From NCBI GenBank assembly GCA_001969505.1, contig LSSK01000960.1, positions 1 to 40,292 on the forward strand: a DNA stretch of 40,292 bases, in the 5' to 3' direction. Under the pieces are notes generated by a model. The model was not told where the DNA came from, did not search any database, and was given only the letters and a program-made list of their open reading frames with translations. A program made the position numbers and the translations under genes. Shown here one piece after another: positions 1 through 10,518 of the stretch (positions are counted from its first letter, which is position 1; the number at the start of each line of letters is the position of its first letter). The stretch comes from Zancudomyces culisetae. Its lineage: Eukaryota > Kickxellomycota > Harpellomycetes > Harpellales > Legeriomycetaceae.

Positions 1-445
1 AAAAAAAAAAAAACCATTGAGCAAATGTTACTGGACTGTAAATACTGGGCTGGAATTAGGTATAAAACTCTGGAACGTATCCCAGATATGTCAATTATAG
101 GAAGTGAGGAGAGAGGTAGTAGTGAAGGATGGCGGAATTTTTTTGTAGGGCGACTCCTTGGAGGGGAGTCAAAAAGAATGGTTACTCTCTCCGTTAAGAA
201 GAGAGAAACCGAAGCACCGTCTTTGGATGAGCTGGTAACGACACAATTTTTGGACGGAATATGTTGAACGAGGATACAAATCTTAGACCGACTTAGATCA
301 GAAACAACCTCCTTAAACCAACGCCCGGTGGGTATGGAGTCCCTAGAGGGACGGAGGGGAATTGGTTAGGTAGATATTTTATAGGATTATTTTTTGTAGT
401 TTTATGGGATATTTATTTAACAAATTCATCTATCATAAAAAAAAA
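1..445 (+). mobile_element. 3' end of a non-LTR (LINE-type) retrotransposon: end of the pol ORF plus 3' UTR
   Basis: The frame is open from base 1 and stops with TGA at 265-267. Its start, TIEQMLLDCKYW followed by GIR, matches the zinc-binding tail after the reverse transcriptase of LINE pol proteins (pattern ET.EH.LL.C), and WRNFFVGRLLGGES is typical of such C-termini. The usual His is Gln here. The run of 13 A at the window start reads as lysines in frame, so the true upstream continuation is unseen. The 3' UTR has a tight hairpin TCCCT-AG-AGGGA near 339-350 inside a longer stem AACCAA/TTGGTT (about 317-322 with 363-368). A related tail occurs at 4052-4165. The right boundary is uncertain; I place it near an A-run at ~437-445. 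No RT catalytic core lies in the window, so the element class is inferred from the tail alone. Confidence 0.6.
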
Positions 446-2165
446 TTCACAGAGGAAAAAAAACATCTAATCAAAAAATTTTAGTAAATTCAACTAGTAA
501 AATATTACTACATTAAAGTTATGTAACCAAACAATAAAGAAAAGCTGCTTGGGCTTTGCTAATTAAAACCTGGGATAGCCTTGAATTGTCAAGATGAAGA
601 GTCAAAAATTTGCTGATGATGGGGCGAAAACGACTTGTTCATGTATTTGAGCAGTTAAAAATTGCTTTGGTGCTCTGTTTCGCATAATTTGTAAATATAA
701 TAAGGTAGAGGATCTCACACAGGTTACACTGCAATGTGGTGGGACAAAAACTATTGAAATGTGAATTATCGTTTTTTTTATGACGAATTTGATCTAAAAG
801 TCCGAAAAGGTAGATATATTGAAGAGAATTTAATTTGATTGGAACGAAATAGCTTCGATTGCAAATATAAAACATCATGTAGAAGCATCGAGGTTGCTGA
901 GTGTCACAGGAACATGAAACATATTAGAGAAGGATCAGCTTCAGTATTATTGAATAAGACACTAGCTAGCTACAAACACTTTAAACTTCGGAAAGGGTAT
1001 ATCAAATTCAATTATACAGACAAACGAAAAAAAGAGGATAGCAGATGGTTCGATTTTTGAACCAGAGTGAGTGCCCGCACTCCATACATTCAAAAACGGA
1101 TGATGATATCGCACACTTATGTTGTTCCCCAACCTTTTCTAATTTTTTTTCTGTATAAAAAAATATAGGAAATTGAAAGTTCATGCAACACTAAACTATA
1201 TTGGTACCTGAGAACAATATAAACTATATAGAAATAGCCACTACACCACTAGAGAATAGTTGAAACACACAATAAACACACATGCATATAAAATTGCATA
1301 TATTATGTACTATTGTACTATACTGCGGAAAGTAGGAGCAACACGGCTCTTGTTTCTTACACAAATTTATGGGGATAACAACAATAAGCGAATTGATGTG
1401 ACGAGATCATACAAACATCATCCTATCTCCGCCTATTTCATTGACAAAAATAGCATAAAAGTTGTTTATCGCACTTTCCCGGGTGCTAAATAGTCATATA
1501 GAGATACAAAGGGCAATATTTGATCGTATAGCCCACTTTTTATGTATTTTTATGTTTGTTAACACACATTTTTTCATGTGCCCATTAAAGAAAACGAACA
1601 TATTTTAACAGCTTACTAAACAAATCTCTGTTCAATACCTTGATCGTACGACATTTTTGAAAAGATATTTAGTTTCATCACCAAACCCGTATTATTGTCA
1701 TATCATCTATTCATTCTTGATTTGCAGACTCCACAACTTCACACATCCCCCTCTCTGCCTGAACGGTGTGCATAAAATTTTTTTGTTTGAAATAAATTCC
1801 ATATCTAAATGACTCTTTTACCCCTTTTTTTAGCTAAAAAAAAGTTGGGTAACTCTCCAATTTTCCCAATGATATGAATCATCCAAATGAATTTCGAATC
1901 AAGCTGCCCACCAATCATTTCTTAGAATTTCTAAAATTTTATCATATTGTTTTATCTTTGCCCCGCAATAGATGATAGGCGATTCTAGAAAAATGCCGTT
2001 AGTTTGTAAAATAGAAAAAAATCTATAAATACTAGTTCGATTTCCCATATCACAAGTTCAATATAGTGTGTATTTTATTTATTTAGAGCACTTTGGTTTA
2101 TTGTTTTTTTTACACCGCAGAAGAAAAAATAGAGCGTTACTCTGTCTACTAGCCCAATTATAAAG
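446..2165. other. Intergenic, no gene recognised
   Basis: AT-rich sequence with long A/T runs. Short open frames at 839-1060 and 1260-1493 show no recognisable domain, signal peptide or splice context. The last ~150 bases hold the promoter of the FAD oxidoreductase gene. Confidence 0.5.
2024..2030 (+). promoter_or_regulatory. TATA box candidate for the FAD oxidoreductase gene
   Basis: TATAAAT lies 136 bases before the ATG at 2166, followed by a T-rich then A-rich leader. Assignment rests on sequence and spacing only. Confidence 0.4.
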
Positions 2166-3788
2166 ATGTTTACAAACGACCCAGGACTTCCTAGCAAGAA
2201 CCCAACACAATCAGTTTGGCTAGATGAAAACCCACTTAAGAATTACAAGAGCTCTGAAAAGCCACCTAAATTTACTGATATTGTGGTAATTGGCTCAGGA
2301 TTTTCCGGTGCCTCAATCTCATACCACCTTCTTGTCGATCCTAGAACCAAGATCAATAAAGATGCGAGAAATCCTGCCTCTCACCTAACCGTTACTATGC
2401 TTGAGGCTAGAGAGCCTTGTGGAGGAGCCACGGGAAGAAATGGTGGGCACTTGATACCATCCAATCACCGCGATTTCATTGAAGACTGCAAGGGTGGGAA
2501 AGTACAAGAAGAGTTTGCTGTTTCAAATCGATTGTTCGAGCAAATAGGTGCACTTGAAGTGAAGAAGTTTATTGAGGATTCTGAAATTGACTGTGAGTTT
2601 AGATTTAGAGGAAATCTTCAGGTATACGAAGACAAAAAGGAATTTGAAGAGGACTTGGTATCGCTTAAAGAGGCAAGAAAATGGGGAATAGGCGGTCAAC
2701 AGATTTACTCGCACGAAGATTTGGTTAAAGAGTTTGGACCCAATGACTTTGTCGGAGGAATAAAAATCCCGGGAGGACAAGTTTTTCCAGCCAAACTAAT
2801 CTGGCATATGATCACCAAGTCAATCGAACAAGGGCTGTTGTTGTATTCTAATACACCAGTTACTAAAATTGATCTGGCTTCACCTGCTGAGGTCATTGGT
2901 TTAGCATTAACAAATAAACCAAGACCACAGGGTTCACAAAATGTTTGGAAAGTAACAACCGAGAATGGGGACATAATCTATACACACAACGTAGTACATG
3001 CTACAAACGCGTATGTTTCTCATCTACTGAAGGAATTCCGCTCGCACGTATTCCCTGTTAGAGCACAAGTCATCTCTCCTGCACCCCAATACTGTACCAA
3101 CCTGTTTGACTATGGTCTAAGCTTAAGATATGGTTTGGAATATGCCATTCAGAGGGATTATCCTAAAGGAAGATTAATCTTTGGTGGGCGTCGTACATCC
3201 TCAAAAACACTTGAAGTGGATACCGCCAACGACGCTGAATTAAACCCCGACCTGTGCCGTGATCTTAGAAACGATTTGAAAACACCACAGCTCGGAAATA
3301 TAGGCAATCATCCAGAAATTGAGTACGACCTTAGAGAATGGACTGGAATCATGGGCTTTTCTGACGATGTCTACCCTTATGTTGGTCAGCTATTAGGTCA
3401 AGATGGAGCGCTTGTGGGAGGACAATATGCTTCCGTTGGATTTTCAGGACATGGAATGCCAAAGTGCTTTAGATGCGGCCGTGAAGTCGCACGTCTTATT
3501 TCTGAGTCTTACATCGCTCCTTCCGATGCAGTGGCGATTAGAAATAACTCCAGCTCTGTAAAGAACACAGATTATGAATATCTGCGTCAAATGGCTGAGT
3601 TTTCCGACCAAAAGGCTACAAAGAAACTGGACACCAGTGTTTGGCAACCAGTTGGAGTCCATGATATAGATACTTGGGACTACCCACTTCCAAATGCCTT
3701 TAAAATTACACCAGAAAGAATGAGCTCTGTTAACTCGGCGAACTGGGCAAACAGAACCCTGATCGCTATCCCCGATTCAAAATTGTAG
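2166..3788 (+). CDS. FAD-dependent oxidoreductase, DAO (glycine/D-amino acid oxidase-like) family
   Basis: Single-exon protein of 540 residues. The FAD Rossmann motif is VVIGSGFSGASISYHLL (Gly43, Gly45, Gly48), followed by the acidic strand end LEAR (Glu80) and the DAO signature CGGATGRNGGHL (85-96). Near the C-terminus, GGQYASVGFSGHGMPKC is the second FAD-contacting segment. Members oxidise amine or amino-acid substrates with FAD and release H2O2 or pass on electrons; bacterial PuuB-like enzymes share this architecture. Substrate cannot be read from sequence. I see no N-terminal signal peptide, and the C-terminus (SKL) is a canonical peroxisomal targeting signal type 1, which supports a peroxisomal, H2O2-producing oxidase. 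The ATG at 2166 is the first in frame and is preceded by AAAG. Confidence 0.88.
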   Translation: MFTNDPGLPSKNPTQSVWLDENPLKNYKSSEKPPKFTDIVVIGSGFSGASISYHLLVDPRTKINKDARNPASHLTVTMLEAREPCGGATGRNGGHLIPSNHRDFIEDCKGGKVQEEFAVSNRLFEQIGALEVKKFIEDSEIDCEFRFRGNLQVYEDKKEFEEDLVSLKEARKWGIGGQQIYSHEDLVKEFGPNDFVGGIKIPGGQVFPAKLIWHMITKSIEQGLLLYSNTPVTKIDLASPAEVIGLALTNKPRPQGSQNVWKVTTENGDIIYTHNVVHATNAYVSHLLKEFRSHVFPVRAQVISPAPQYCTNLFDYGLSLRYGLEYAIQRDYPKGRLIFGGRRTSSKTLEVDTANDAELNPDLCRDLRNDLKTPQLGNIGNHPEIEYDLREWTGIMGFSDDVYPYVGQLLGQDGALVGGQYASVGFSGHGMPKCFRCGREVARLISESYIAPSDAVAIRNNSSSVKNTDYEYLRQMAEFSDQKATKKLDTSVWQPVGVHDIDTWDYPLPNAFKITPERMSSVNSANWANRTLIAIPDSKL

Positions 3789-5591
3789 TTTTTTTTTTCT
3801 CATGCAACCCTCTCTTTTTTTTCTCGTTTGGCCCACTACTCCTACTTATTTCTCTACAAATAACATAAACAGATGAAATAAGCATAGACTTTTTACTCGC
3901 AAATAACATAAATTATATATCACCTCCCCCCAACCTCCTTGTGCACAGACGTCGGTTTTTTTATTTACAGTGTGTGTATTATAATGCGTTTGTTGGTTAC
4001 ACTTCATTTTCATTTTCTCCCATTTTTTGCAAATAAGAATAGTATACCCCCCAGAAACGAACTCCTTAAACCAAACCTGGTGGGTATAAAACCTAAGAGA
4101 TATTGAGTGTGTTTGGTTAGGCAGCTACAATTTGAAAAATAATTGTAGCATTTTCGTAATTTTCTACTTTATAAATCCGGCATGTAAAAAAACTAATGAT
4201 TAGACATGGGACAGTATTTTTCCCTCCCTGTTGGTTTTGGATGCCAAAGTATACTTTTCTCAGGACTTCAAAGCAGTGGAGAAAAGTTGAGTAACTAAAA
4301 AATATGGCAGTATACACAACATGCTATTGTGAAACAAAAATTGCGTATATATGCATACTAGTAGCTGGCTTGCCACAAAGGAATGTGTTAACGCCAGTAA
4401 AACCGCCACACTTATATAGAGAGAACCTGCGTTTGTTAGTGGCTGTATTCCCAATTAGGGGTTTTTCAGGGATTACTGCAATTAGTGTTGAATCAACCTA
4501 TAAAGTAAGTACAGTTATCGGTATTTATAAGGGTGTTGAGAGGAGCAAACTAAAAGCAATTCTGGTAACCCAAGAAAATGTGAATAACTACTTTTGGTTG
4601 ACAACCAAGTAGCCAATATTGTATATTATTTCAAAAATATCTAGGAATAAGAAAAACTTCTAGTGGTTGGTGGAAGGTGATTCTATAGAAATGTTAATAT
4701 AAGTTCATCCAACAAGTTCTGATATGGAGAGGAAGAGAAAAAAGAGGGGGTCTAAAGGCGATTGAAACTTAAGAGTGTATGCACAAACACGCGAGACTGC
4801 ATTTTATTTGACAACGAAAACCTTGAAGATACATAAGGTGAATTAGTAGAACCACATCTATTGGTATAGTTGAGGTGAGAACAAAAGCGGAAGAGGAGGA
4901 AGGGTTAAAAAAAATGGTTCGATATTTCCTAACTATACCACGAATACAGTCAAGAGGTATTTCTAAACTCATGTTTTAGGAGATTGAGTATTAAATGTTA
5001 TTTTATCAACAAATTCCTTCCTTTAATACACAAAATAGTTTTACTTTGGGCAATTTGAGATATCCAAAACAAGCCGAAATATAAGATGTTTATTTACAAC
5101 TCAGCCTTTGTATAATATGAAGGCAAAGTTGCAAAAAAAGAACTAGAATGAATACAAACAAGTGCTCAGGAAGTGTAAGGTTTATTTTTCTTTCTAATAG
5201 TAACGAGATAATTCTAATTACAGCTATGGCTAACTACACAAAAGGTGCAGCTGAGCATTTACTGATCAAGAGACGGATTTCTCCCCTGATAAACGAAACA
5301 AACGTTGCGCAAAAAGAATAATTAGATCGCAAATAGCACGAAAAAAAGGAGAAATGTAAGAAATTCGCCCAGTGTAGGAGAGGGGGGGAGGGGCATGAAA
5401 TAAAAGGGAGAGAGAATGAAGACGCGCTGAGCCCGAAAAAAAATTCAAAACCCATTTGAAAAGTAATACTACACAAAGTAAATCAATACACATCTTAAGG
5501 TAGATAATTATAAGTAACATGTGGTACCTGTGACTAAATCTAAGAAGTAAGTGTATGGAGGGGAGAGGAGAGAGAGAAAATATATGTGTAA
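3789..5591. other. Intergenic region with a LINE-tail relic; no gene recognised
   Basis: Between the FAD oxidoreductase and the 3' end of the LRR gene. It contains the retrotransposon tail relic at ~4052-4165. A 102-codon open frame at 4304-4612 (+) begins 140 bases after the relic but has no recognisable motif or composition, so I do not call it. 5380-5400 is a G-rich run and 5553-5580 a GA-rich run. Confidence 0.5.
4052..4165 (+). mobile_element. 5'-truncated relic of the LINE-type 3' tail
   Basis: The stretch GAAACGAACTCCTTAAACCA, then CC.GGTGGGTAT, CCTA.GAG and TTGGTTAGGCAG, follows the same order and spacing as 301-372 at the window start. Identity starts abruptly near AGAAAC and no pol coding sequence precedes it, as expected of a 5'-truncated LINE insertion. 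The outer stem is kept and is longer here (AACCAAAC with GTTTGGTT, 8 bp). Similarity appears to fade by ~4165. Confidence 0.65.
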
Positions 5592-7703
5592 CTAAGGGGA
5601 GAGATTGTTGCTTCGTAAGCTGTGGATGCGATTCACGGCATTGCTGTGACAGCAGGCAGAGATTTTATCGACAACTGCAGTACCAACAGTATCACTAGAG
5701 GCAATGGAAACCTTGAGGCTAACAAATGAGGGACAACTAACAGCCACCCGTGCAAATGGTCTAATTCCATTGACACTGATATGCGGGTTATTTGATAAGT
5801 TTATCCCTTCAATTACATTCTGCTTCAAAATGGATTCCGCTATAGCCGCTGAAATTTCATCGTTTATACCGCAACTTTCCAAAACAAGCCGTTTTAGTGA
5901 TATGTTTCTAGAAAGCCAAAATCTGAATAGGTTTGCTGTATTGGATGAGGAGTCTGCGGAAAGAGGGTTTTTGCTCAAATCCAACAAAGTTAGCGAAAGA
6001 CTGCTCAAGAGTTTATTGGATATTGAAGCCAATATCTCACAATTAATTGAGGTGTCTCGCAGAACAAGTGTTTCGAGCGCGATGTTATTTCCCAGACCAG
6101 AAAATATGTTTGAAACGCCTGAGGACAACTCGTTGTGGGAAAGGTCCAAAAACTTTAGTCGGGATGTAGAAACAACAGGGGAGATGGGAGAATCTGAGGA
6201 TTCAGTACACGAAAGATAGCTGCTATTGTAAGAAGAAGAAGCGAGGCTAGAGTAGTTTGAAGCACTAAAGAATCGCCTGAAGGCCAAACTATACTGTTTA
6301 CCAATACCATTTTTTCGTAGATATAACCTGGTAACATTGGAGTTTTTGACTGCGTCTAGAATCCGTTCAAGGGCCTGCATGTTAAACGAACAGTTATCCA
6401 ACACAAGCGTGAAGTCGGATCCATTGGTGCGTTGTGGAATATTTGCCAATTCGTTGGAAAGCCATTTGGAGCCCTCTCTCTTAATTGGAATGCCTGAAAA
6501 GTTAACTTTGTTGAGAGTAGGTATTTTGAAAAGTGAGGAGCTCAGATATTTTAGGCCTGCGCACGTTATACCTGGGTTATTTGAAATATTCACTGACTCA
6601 AGAGAAACGCTATGCATCAGAGTATACGATAGAATTTTTACAAACTCATCGCTCAACCCACAACCCTCTAACTCTAGAACTCTCAGTCGCCGAAAACGTT
6701 CAATCAAATCTGACAGACTTCTAGGGCACTTATCCACGCCTTTTACTTTGTTTAGTTTCAGAACACTTAGCGGTTCCATATTCTTTATAGAGTCTTTCAA
6801 CGCTTGAACAACCTGCGTGATCTTTGGTTCACTATACTCGCTACATGATCTCTCGTAACTTCCTAAAAGTCCATTCAAATTTTTTTGCACAACTGACTCT
6901 ACAACCTCCTTTTTGGGTCTCCAGCTGTACTTCAATAGACCCTTAAGGCCAAATCGCTCACTGCTTTTATTTCCCTTTGGGTTGAGCTCAAAAAATTCGG
7001 ATTCGCTAAGACCAGGCTCTTCAGGATCATAAATAACTATCCCCTTGGGACTTACAAACCTGACTCGCATTATTTCCCTATTTTTCCCCCTTTTGGGTTG
7101 CATTGCTTCGTTAACCGTCTTTTCAGATAAGCTCTCTGGAGTCGAGTTTGGCGCTCTATGTTCTTCATATATATTAGGATCCGCGTCTGAAGCGAGATAA
7201 TTCTCCACGTATGTACTTTCGTTGCTTTCCGAGCCATAAGAAGAGCTGTACTCTGTTACATACGATTCTTTTCCGTATTGTATATCAAACGTAGGTGAAA
7301 ATGAATCCAAGCTTGACTCCTCTTTGGGTTTTGCATAGCTGATCCGCTTCTTTTCAAGCTCATCTACTACCAGCCTGGAAAATCTTTTATTTAAAGGAGT
7401 ATCGCCGCTAACCGCCGAAGCGTTGTTATTGAAACCGGTGTTTTTTATGTAGTTTTCTGCAAAGGGCTCTACGCCTATGCGCTTTTCGAGATATTTCATA
7501 AACCCATCAGCTATATCTTCGCTATTGGGGGTTTTGTGAGTAATAGATCCAAAAATCCTTGCTCCTGCACTTTCATTTTCAGTTTTTAAATCTCTTCTTT
7601 CCACATTTGTTTCCAAAAATTGCTGTATGTTGTTCATTCTTTGATAATTCTTTCCCACTGTGTACTTCTTCTGGTGATAGTCATGATATTCATAAATCTC
7701 CAT
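5592..7703 (-). CDS. Leucine-rich repeat protein, probable PP1-binding protein resembling PPP1R37
   Basis: Single-exon, 703 residues. Residues 1-205 are low-complexity and charged. RVRF at 213-216 matches the RVxF docking motif for protein phosphatase 1. A linker with VQKNLNGLLGSYERSCSEY follows, then ribonuclease-inhibitor-type LRRs from ~300 to the end, for example LRVLELEGCGLSDEFVKIL and LKFLDLSHNELSSGVSNIF. The order RVxF, Y..(A/S)C helix, then LRRs is that of vertebrate PPP1R37, an inhibitor of PP1. Function as a PP1 regulator is inferred from motif order; no catalytic domain, signal peptide or membrane segment is visible. A generic LRR scaffold is the alternative. The start is the only ATG before an AT-rich, stop-filled leader. 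Confidence 0.78.
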   Translation of the reverse strand: MEIYEYHDYHQKKYTVGKNYQRMNNIQQFLETNVERRDLKTENESAGARIFGSITHKTPNSEDIADGFMKYLEKRIGVEPFAENYIKNTGFNNNASAVSGDTPLNKRFSRLVVDELEKKRISYAKPKEESSLDSFSPTFDIQYGKESYVTEYSSSYGSESNESTYVENYLASDADPNIYEEHRAPNSTPESLSEKTVNEAMQPKRGKNREIMRVRFVSPKGIVIYDPEEPGLSESEFFELNPKGNKSSERFGLKGLLKYSWRPKKEVVESVVQKNLNGLLGSYERSCSEYSEPKITQVVQALKDSIKNMEPLSVLKLNKVKGVDKCPRSLSDLIERFRRLRVLELEGCGLSDEFVKILSYTLMHSVSLESVNISNNPGITCAGLKYLSSSLFKIPTLNKVNFSGIPIKREGSKWLSNELANIPQRTNGSDFTLVLDNCSFNMQALERILDAVKNSNVTRLYLRKNGIGKQYSLAFRRFFSASNYSSLASSSYNSSYLSCTESSDSPISPVVSTSRLKFLDLSHNELSSGVSNIFSGLGNNIALETLVLRDTSINCEILASISNKLLSSLSLTLLDLSKNPLSADSSSNTANLFRFWLSRNISLKRLVLESCGINDEISAAIAESILKQNVIEGINLSNNPHISVNGIRPFARVAVSCPSFVSLKVSIASSDTVGTAVVDKISACCHSNAVNRIHSLRSNNLSP

Positions 7704-10518
7704 GCTGTTGTAAATGATTTTAATTAAATGAGAAAGATCAAATATTGATAAAAATTGGTTTGATAGGTTTATACTTATGCGCCTCTCACCTTCTTAGCTT
7801 TGGAATTATTCTTTTGGTAATATGATCTAAGTTTATATGTTGATCATAAACCAGAAGGTCAAAAAAGGAGGGAGGAGCGATGCAAGGTTTTGAAATGAAC
7901 TTTTCCTAACTAGCTCCTATGTTTCTTGAAATAGAGTTAAAAGATGAGTAGTTAGATGCTATAGCTTTCGGTGTTTATCTAGCCGAAATGGAGAAGAGTC
8001 TAAAAGAAATTCTACAACTTTTATTTCAAAGAGTTAGCAAATTTTTCTATTATCTTTTACTTCTCGTTAATTTGTGTAGAATTTTAGCTTTATTTTTTTG
8101 GTATATTACAAAATATTGGGAAGGGGAATTGTGAGGATAAGTACAAGGAATATTCAGTTTATAACCATGCATATTTGGAAAAAAAAATCCCTTTTTGTAC
8201 AACATTGTGACTTTTGAAACCTTTGGAACTTATGGATTATGTAATTTTTGTGGTATTTTAGATATTCTGCTCTATTAAATTTTAATCTATTTATTTAACA
8301 GGTTCGTCAAACTAAGAAAAATAATAATATTCAAAAAAAAAACAAAGTCTTGCTATATAATTTGTGGAATGACAAGATCAGGAGGTATGTCCACCGGTTT
8401 TTCTTTATGCATAATGTGCTAGAAGCCATAAAATAAGCTGGATTAGTCGCCGGATTAGTCGCTGGATTTGGTATCATTAATAAACACAACCTCATATTAA
8501 TAATGATTTTGAATATTCGTCCAGGAGAAAACAGACCAAATTTACATTTGCGATATTACAAAAATGGTGAAAGTAAAGTTTACTAAGCTGATTCTAAAAA
8601 TAGAGCTGCGAGTGCCCTAAAAATAAATTGAGCTTTGCAAAAAAAAGGTATTAGCTAACCAATCTAAAAATCATCATATTAAATTATGATCCGATTCACT
8701 TAAATTGAAGATTGATAACAGAGAAACAGTTTAAGTAAATACACGTGTGCGTATTTATTCCTGTCAATGTTATACACACAAGCATTGGTTATGCAGCTAA
8801 AAATGAAAACAGGAAGTATATGATATTATGTGCTATAGCTTATCATTTTTTTTCCTCTTTTGTTGTTTGACCCACCCTGAGCCAAATATCTAAGAATTAT
8901 GGCTTTTGGGACTATGCTCTAGGTTTTTGTATATGGTAACTATGAAAAAAAAAATAACGGTGTGATTATTTTGTTTAATTTATTTGTGTTTGAACAGTAT
9001 GTAACAAATGGAATTTTGTGATCATACTAACTTATTGAATATCGATCACAAATATGACTAGCTATGAGTGCAGAACTGGATTGAGTTTAATCCAGAAATA
9101 AAAGGATTGCCTACACCTCGAAAAAATATAGTGGCATAAATTCATACCAAGGGCAGTTGTACTTTTGTTGCCATTTACACTTACGTGGATAATATAAACT
9201 ACAAACAAACACACACTCACACACACCAACTACTTTTACGTATAAAAAAGCAAAAATCAAAAAAGGATAATAATCCTTTTGATACAGCATTATCGCAATG
9301 TTCGCGTATATCTGACATAAATTCACAGATTAAAAAATATGTACTGCAGTCCACTACAAGGAGATAGATTAGAAACCTGATGGATATTTCTCTTTATTCT
9401 ATTCGACTCACACATTTTGGTTTATTTGATTTTGACGTTGTATGAATGGGTAATGGGCGGATGTATGGTCGTATATATTACAAATATACCACATTTGGCA
9501 TTATCTATTTCCTTTATAACCAAAAATGATATTTCATGGACTAATGGCTACTATGCAGCACGAAAGATAATAGCACAAAAAGTATGCATCAATAATGAAG
9601 AAGCTGGACTTGTACAGATCAACATAACCCATTCACCTTTTCAGAAAAAAGTGCCAGAATTAGGAATCCCTTTTGAAGCGGACTAGATACTGCTATTAAG
9701 AATGATATGGTACTTGACATTTAAGGATGGGGGATTGCTTTTGTCCTTCTTTTTATTTTGATTCGCCACAATTCGACCTAAATAATGGTGCATTCTCAAC
9801 AAATCATCAATAGCAAGTAGGAATTTTAGAATTAAAAGGACAGGGTTTTCAAAAAGGTTAGTTGTAAATTTGTAGCAAAAAAAAGATAAATTTAGACCCT
9901 CATTAATTACCAGTTTTCCTCTTCTAGTTAGTGGGAGGAGGAGGGTGGAGGTGTATATCCAATTTAAAACTGATTAAAAAAGATTCAGTTGTAAACCCAA
10001 AACGTATACAACTTGACCTCGCAATAAAACCAGCTGTAAATAGGCAACAATGTTATTCTAGAACCAGCGTCTACAATCAATTGCCAATTGGTGTAACAAC
10101 GGCGAGTAAAACGTCCATTAATTATTAATGTTGTTTCTGTATTTTTCACGAGTAGGATGGCTAGAATTTATAGATTTATATTTTGGTCATCCACTTGGCT
10201 TGCCGCATACTAGTCAATCCTACAACATAAAATAACTATCTTTGCGATGAATAATGAGTATACCCATACATCTGATTCTACTACCAACACCACATATTTC
10301 ATTACCAACCTCGAGTCAAAAGCACAGAGTATCCACTTAGTTTTATTTCGACTAACCACAAAAAAAAACAACAATGTAGAGTTTTAGAATGACATATCAA
10401 GGGAAGAACACTCCCTTCAGCTAATACCAAGTTAAAATATCTGTTATAAGTACAAACAAAAAAAATTAAATAAATAAATAAGTACAAAACTCTAATTGCT
10501 TTTCAAATAGGCCCGAGA
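7704..10518. other. Intergenic, no gene recognised
   Basis: 2.8 kb between two minus-strand genes; the left part must hold the promoter of the LRR gene. It contains an AC-rich microsatellite at 9209-9227 and a small direct repeat (GGATTAGTCGC) at ~8444-8463. Open frames at 9417-9686 and 9931-10128 (+) show no domain, convincing start context or splice sites. Confidence 0.5.
9209..9227. repeat. AC microsatellite
   Basis: Imperfect (AC)n with one interruption (ACTC). Confidence 0.7.

Noticed and set aside
4304-4612. 102-codon plus-strand frame after the LINE relic
   Set aside because: No recognisable family, signal peptide or splice support; could be chance.
5704-6807. Plus-strand open frames of 171 and 156 codons opposite the LRR gene
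   Set aside because: Antisense shadows of the LRR coding region; no domain or independent start context.
9417-9686. 89-codon plus-strand frame
   Set aside because: No domain or homologous motif recognised, composition like surrounding DNA.
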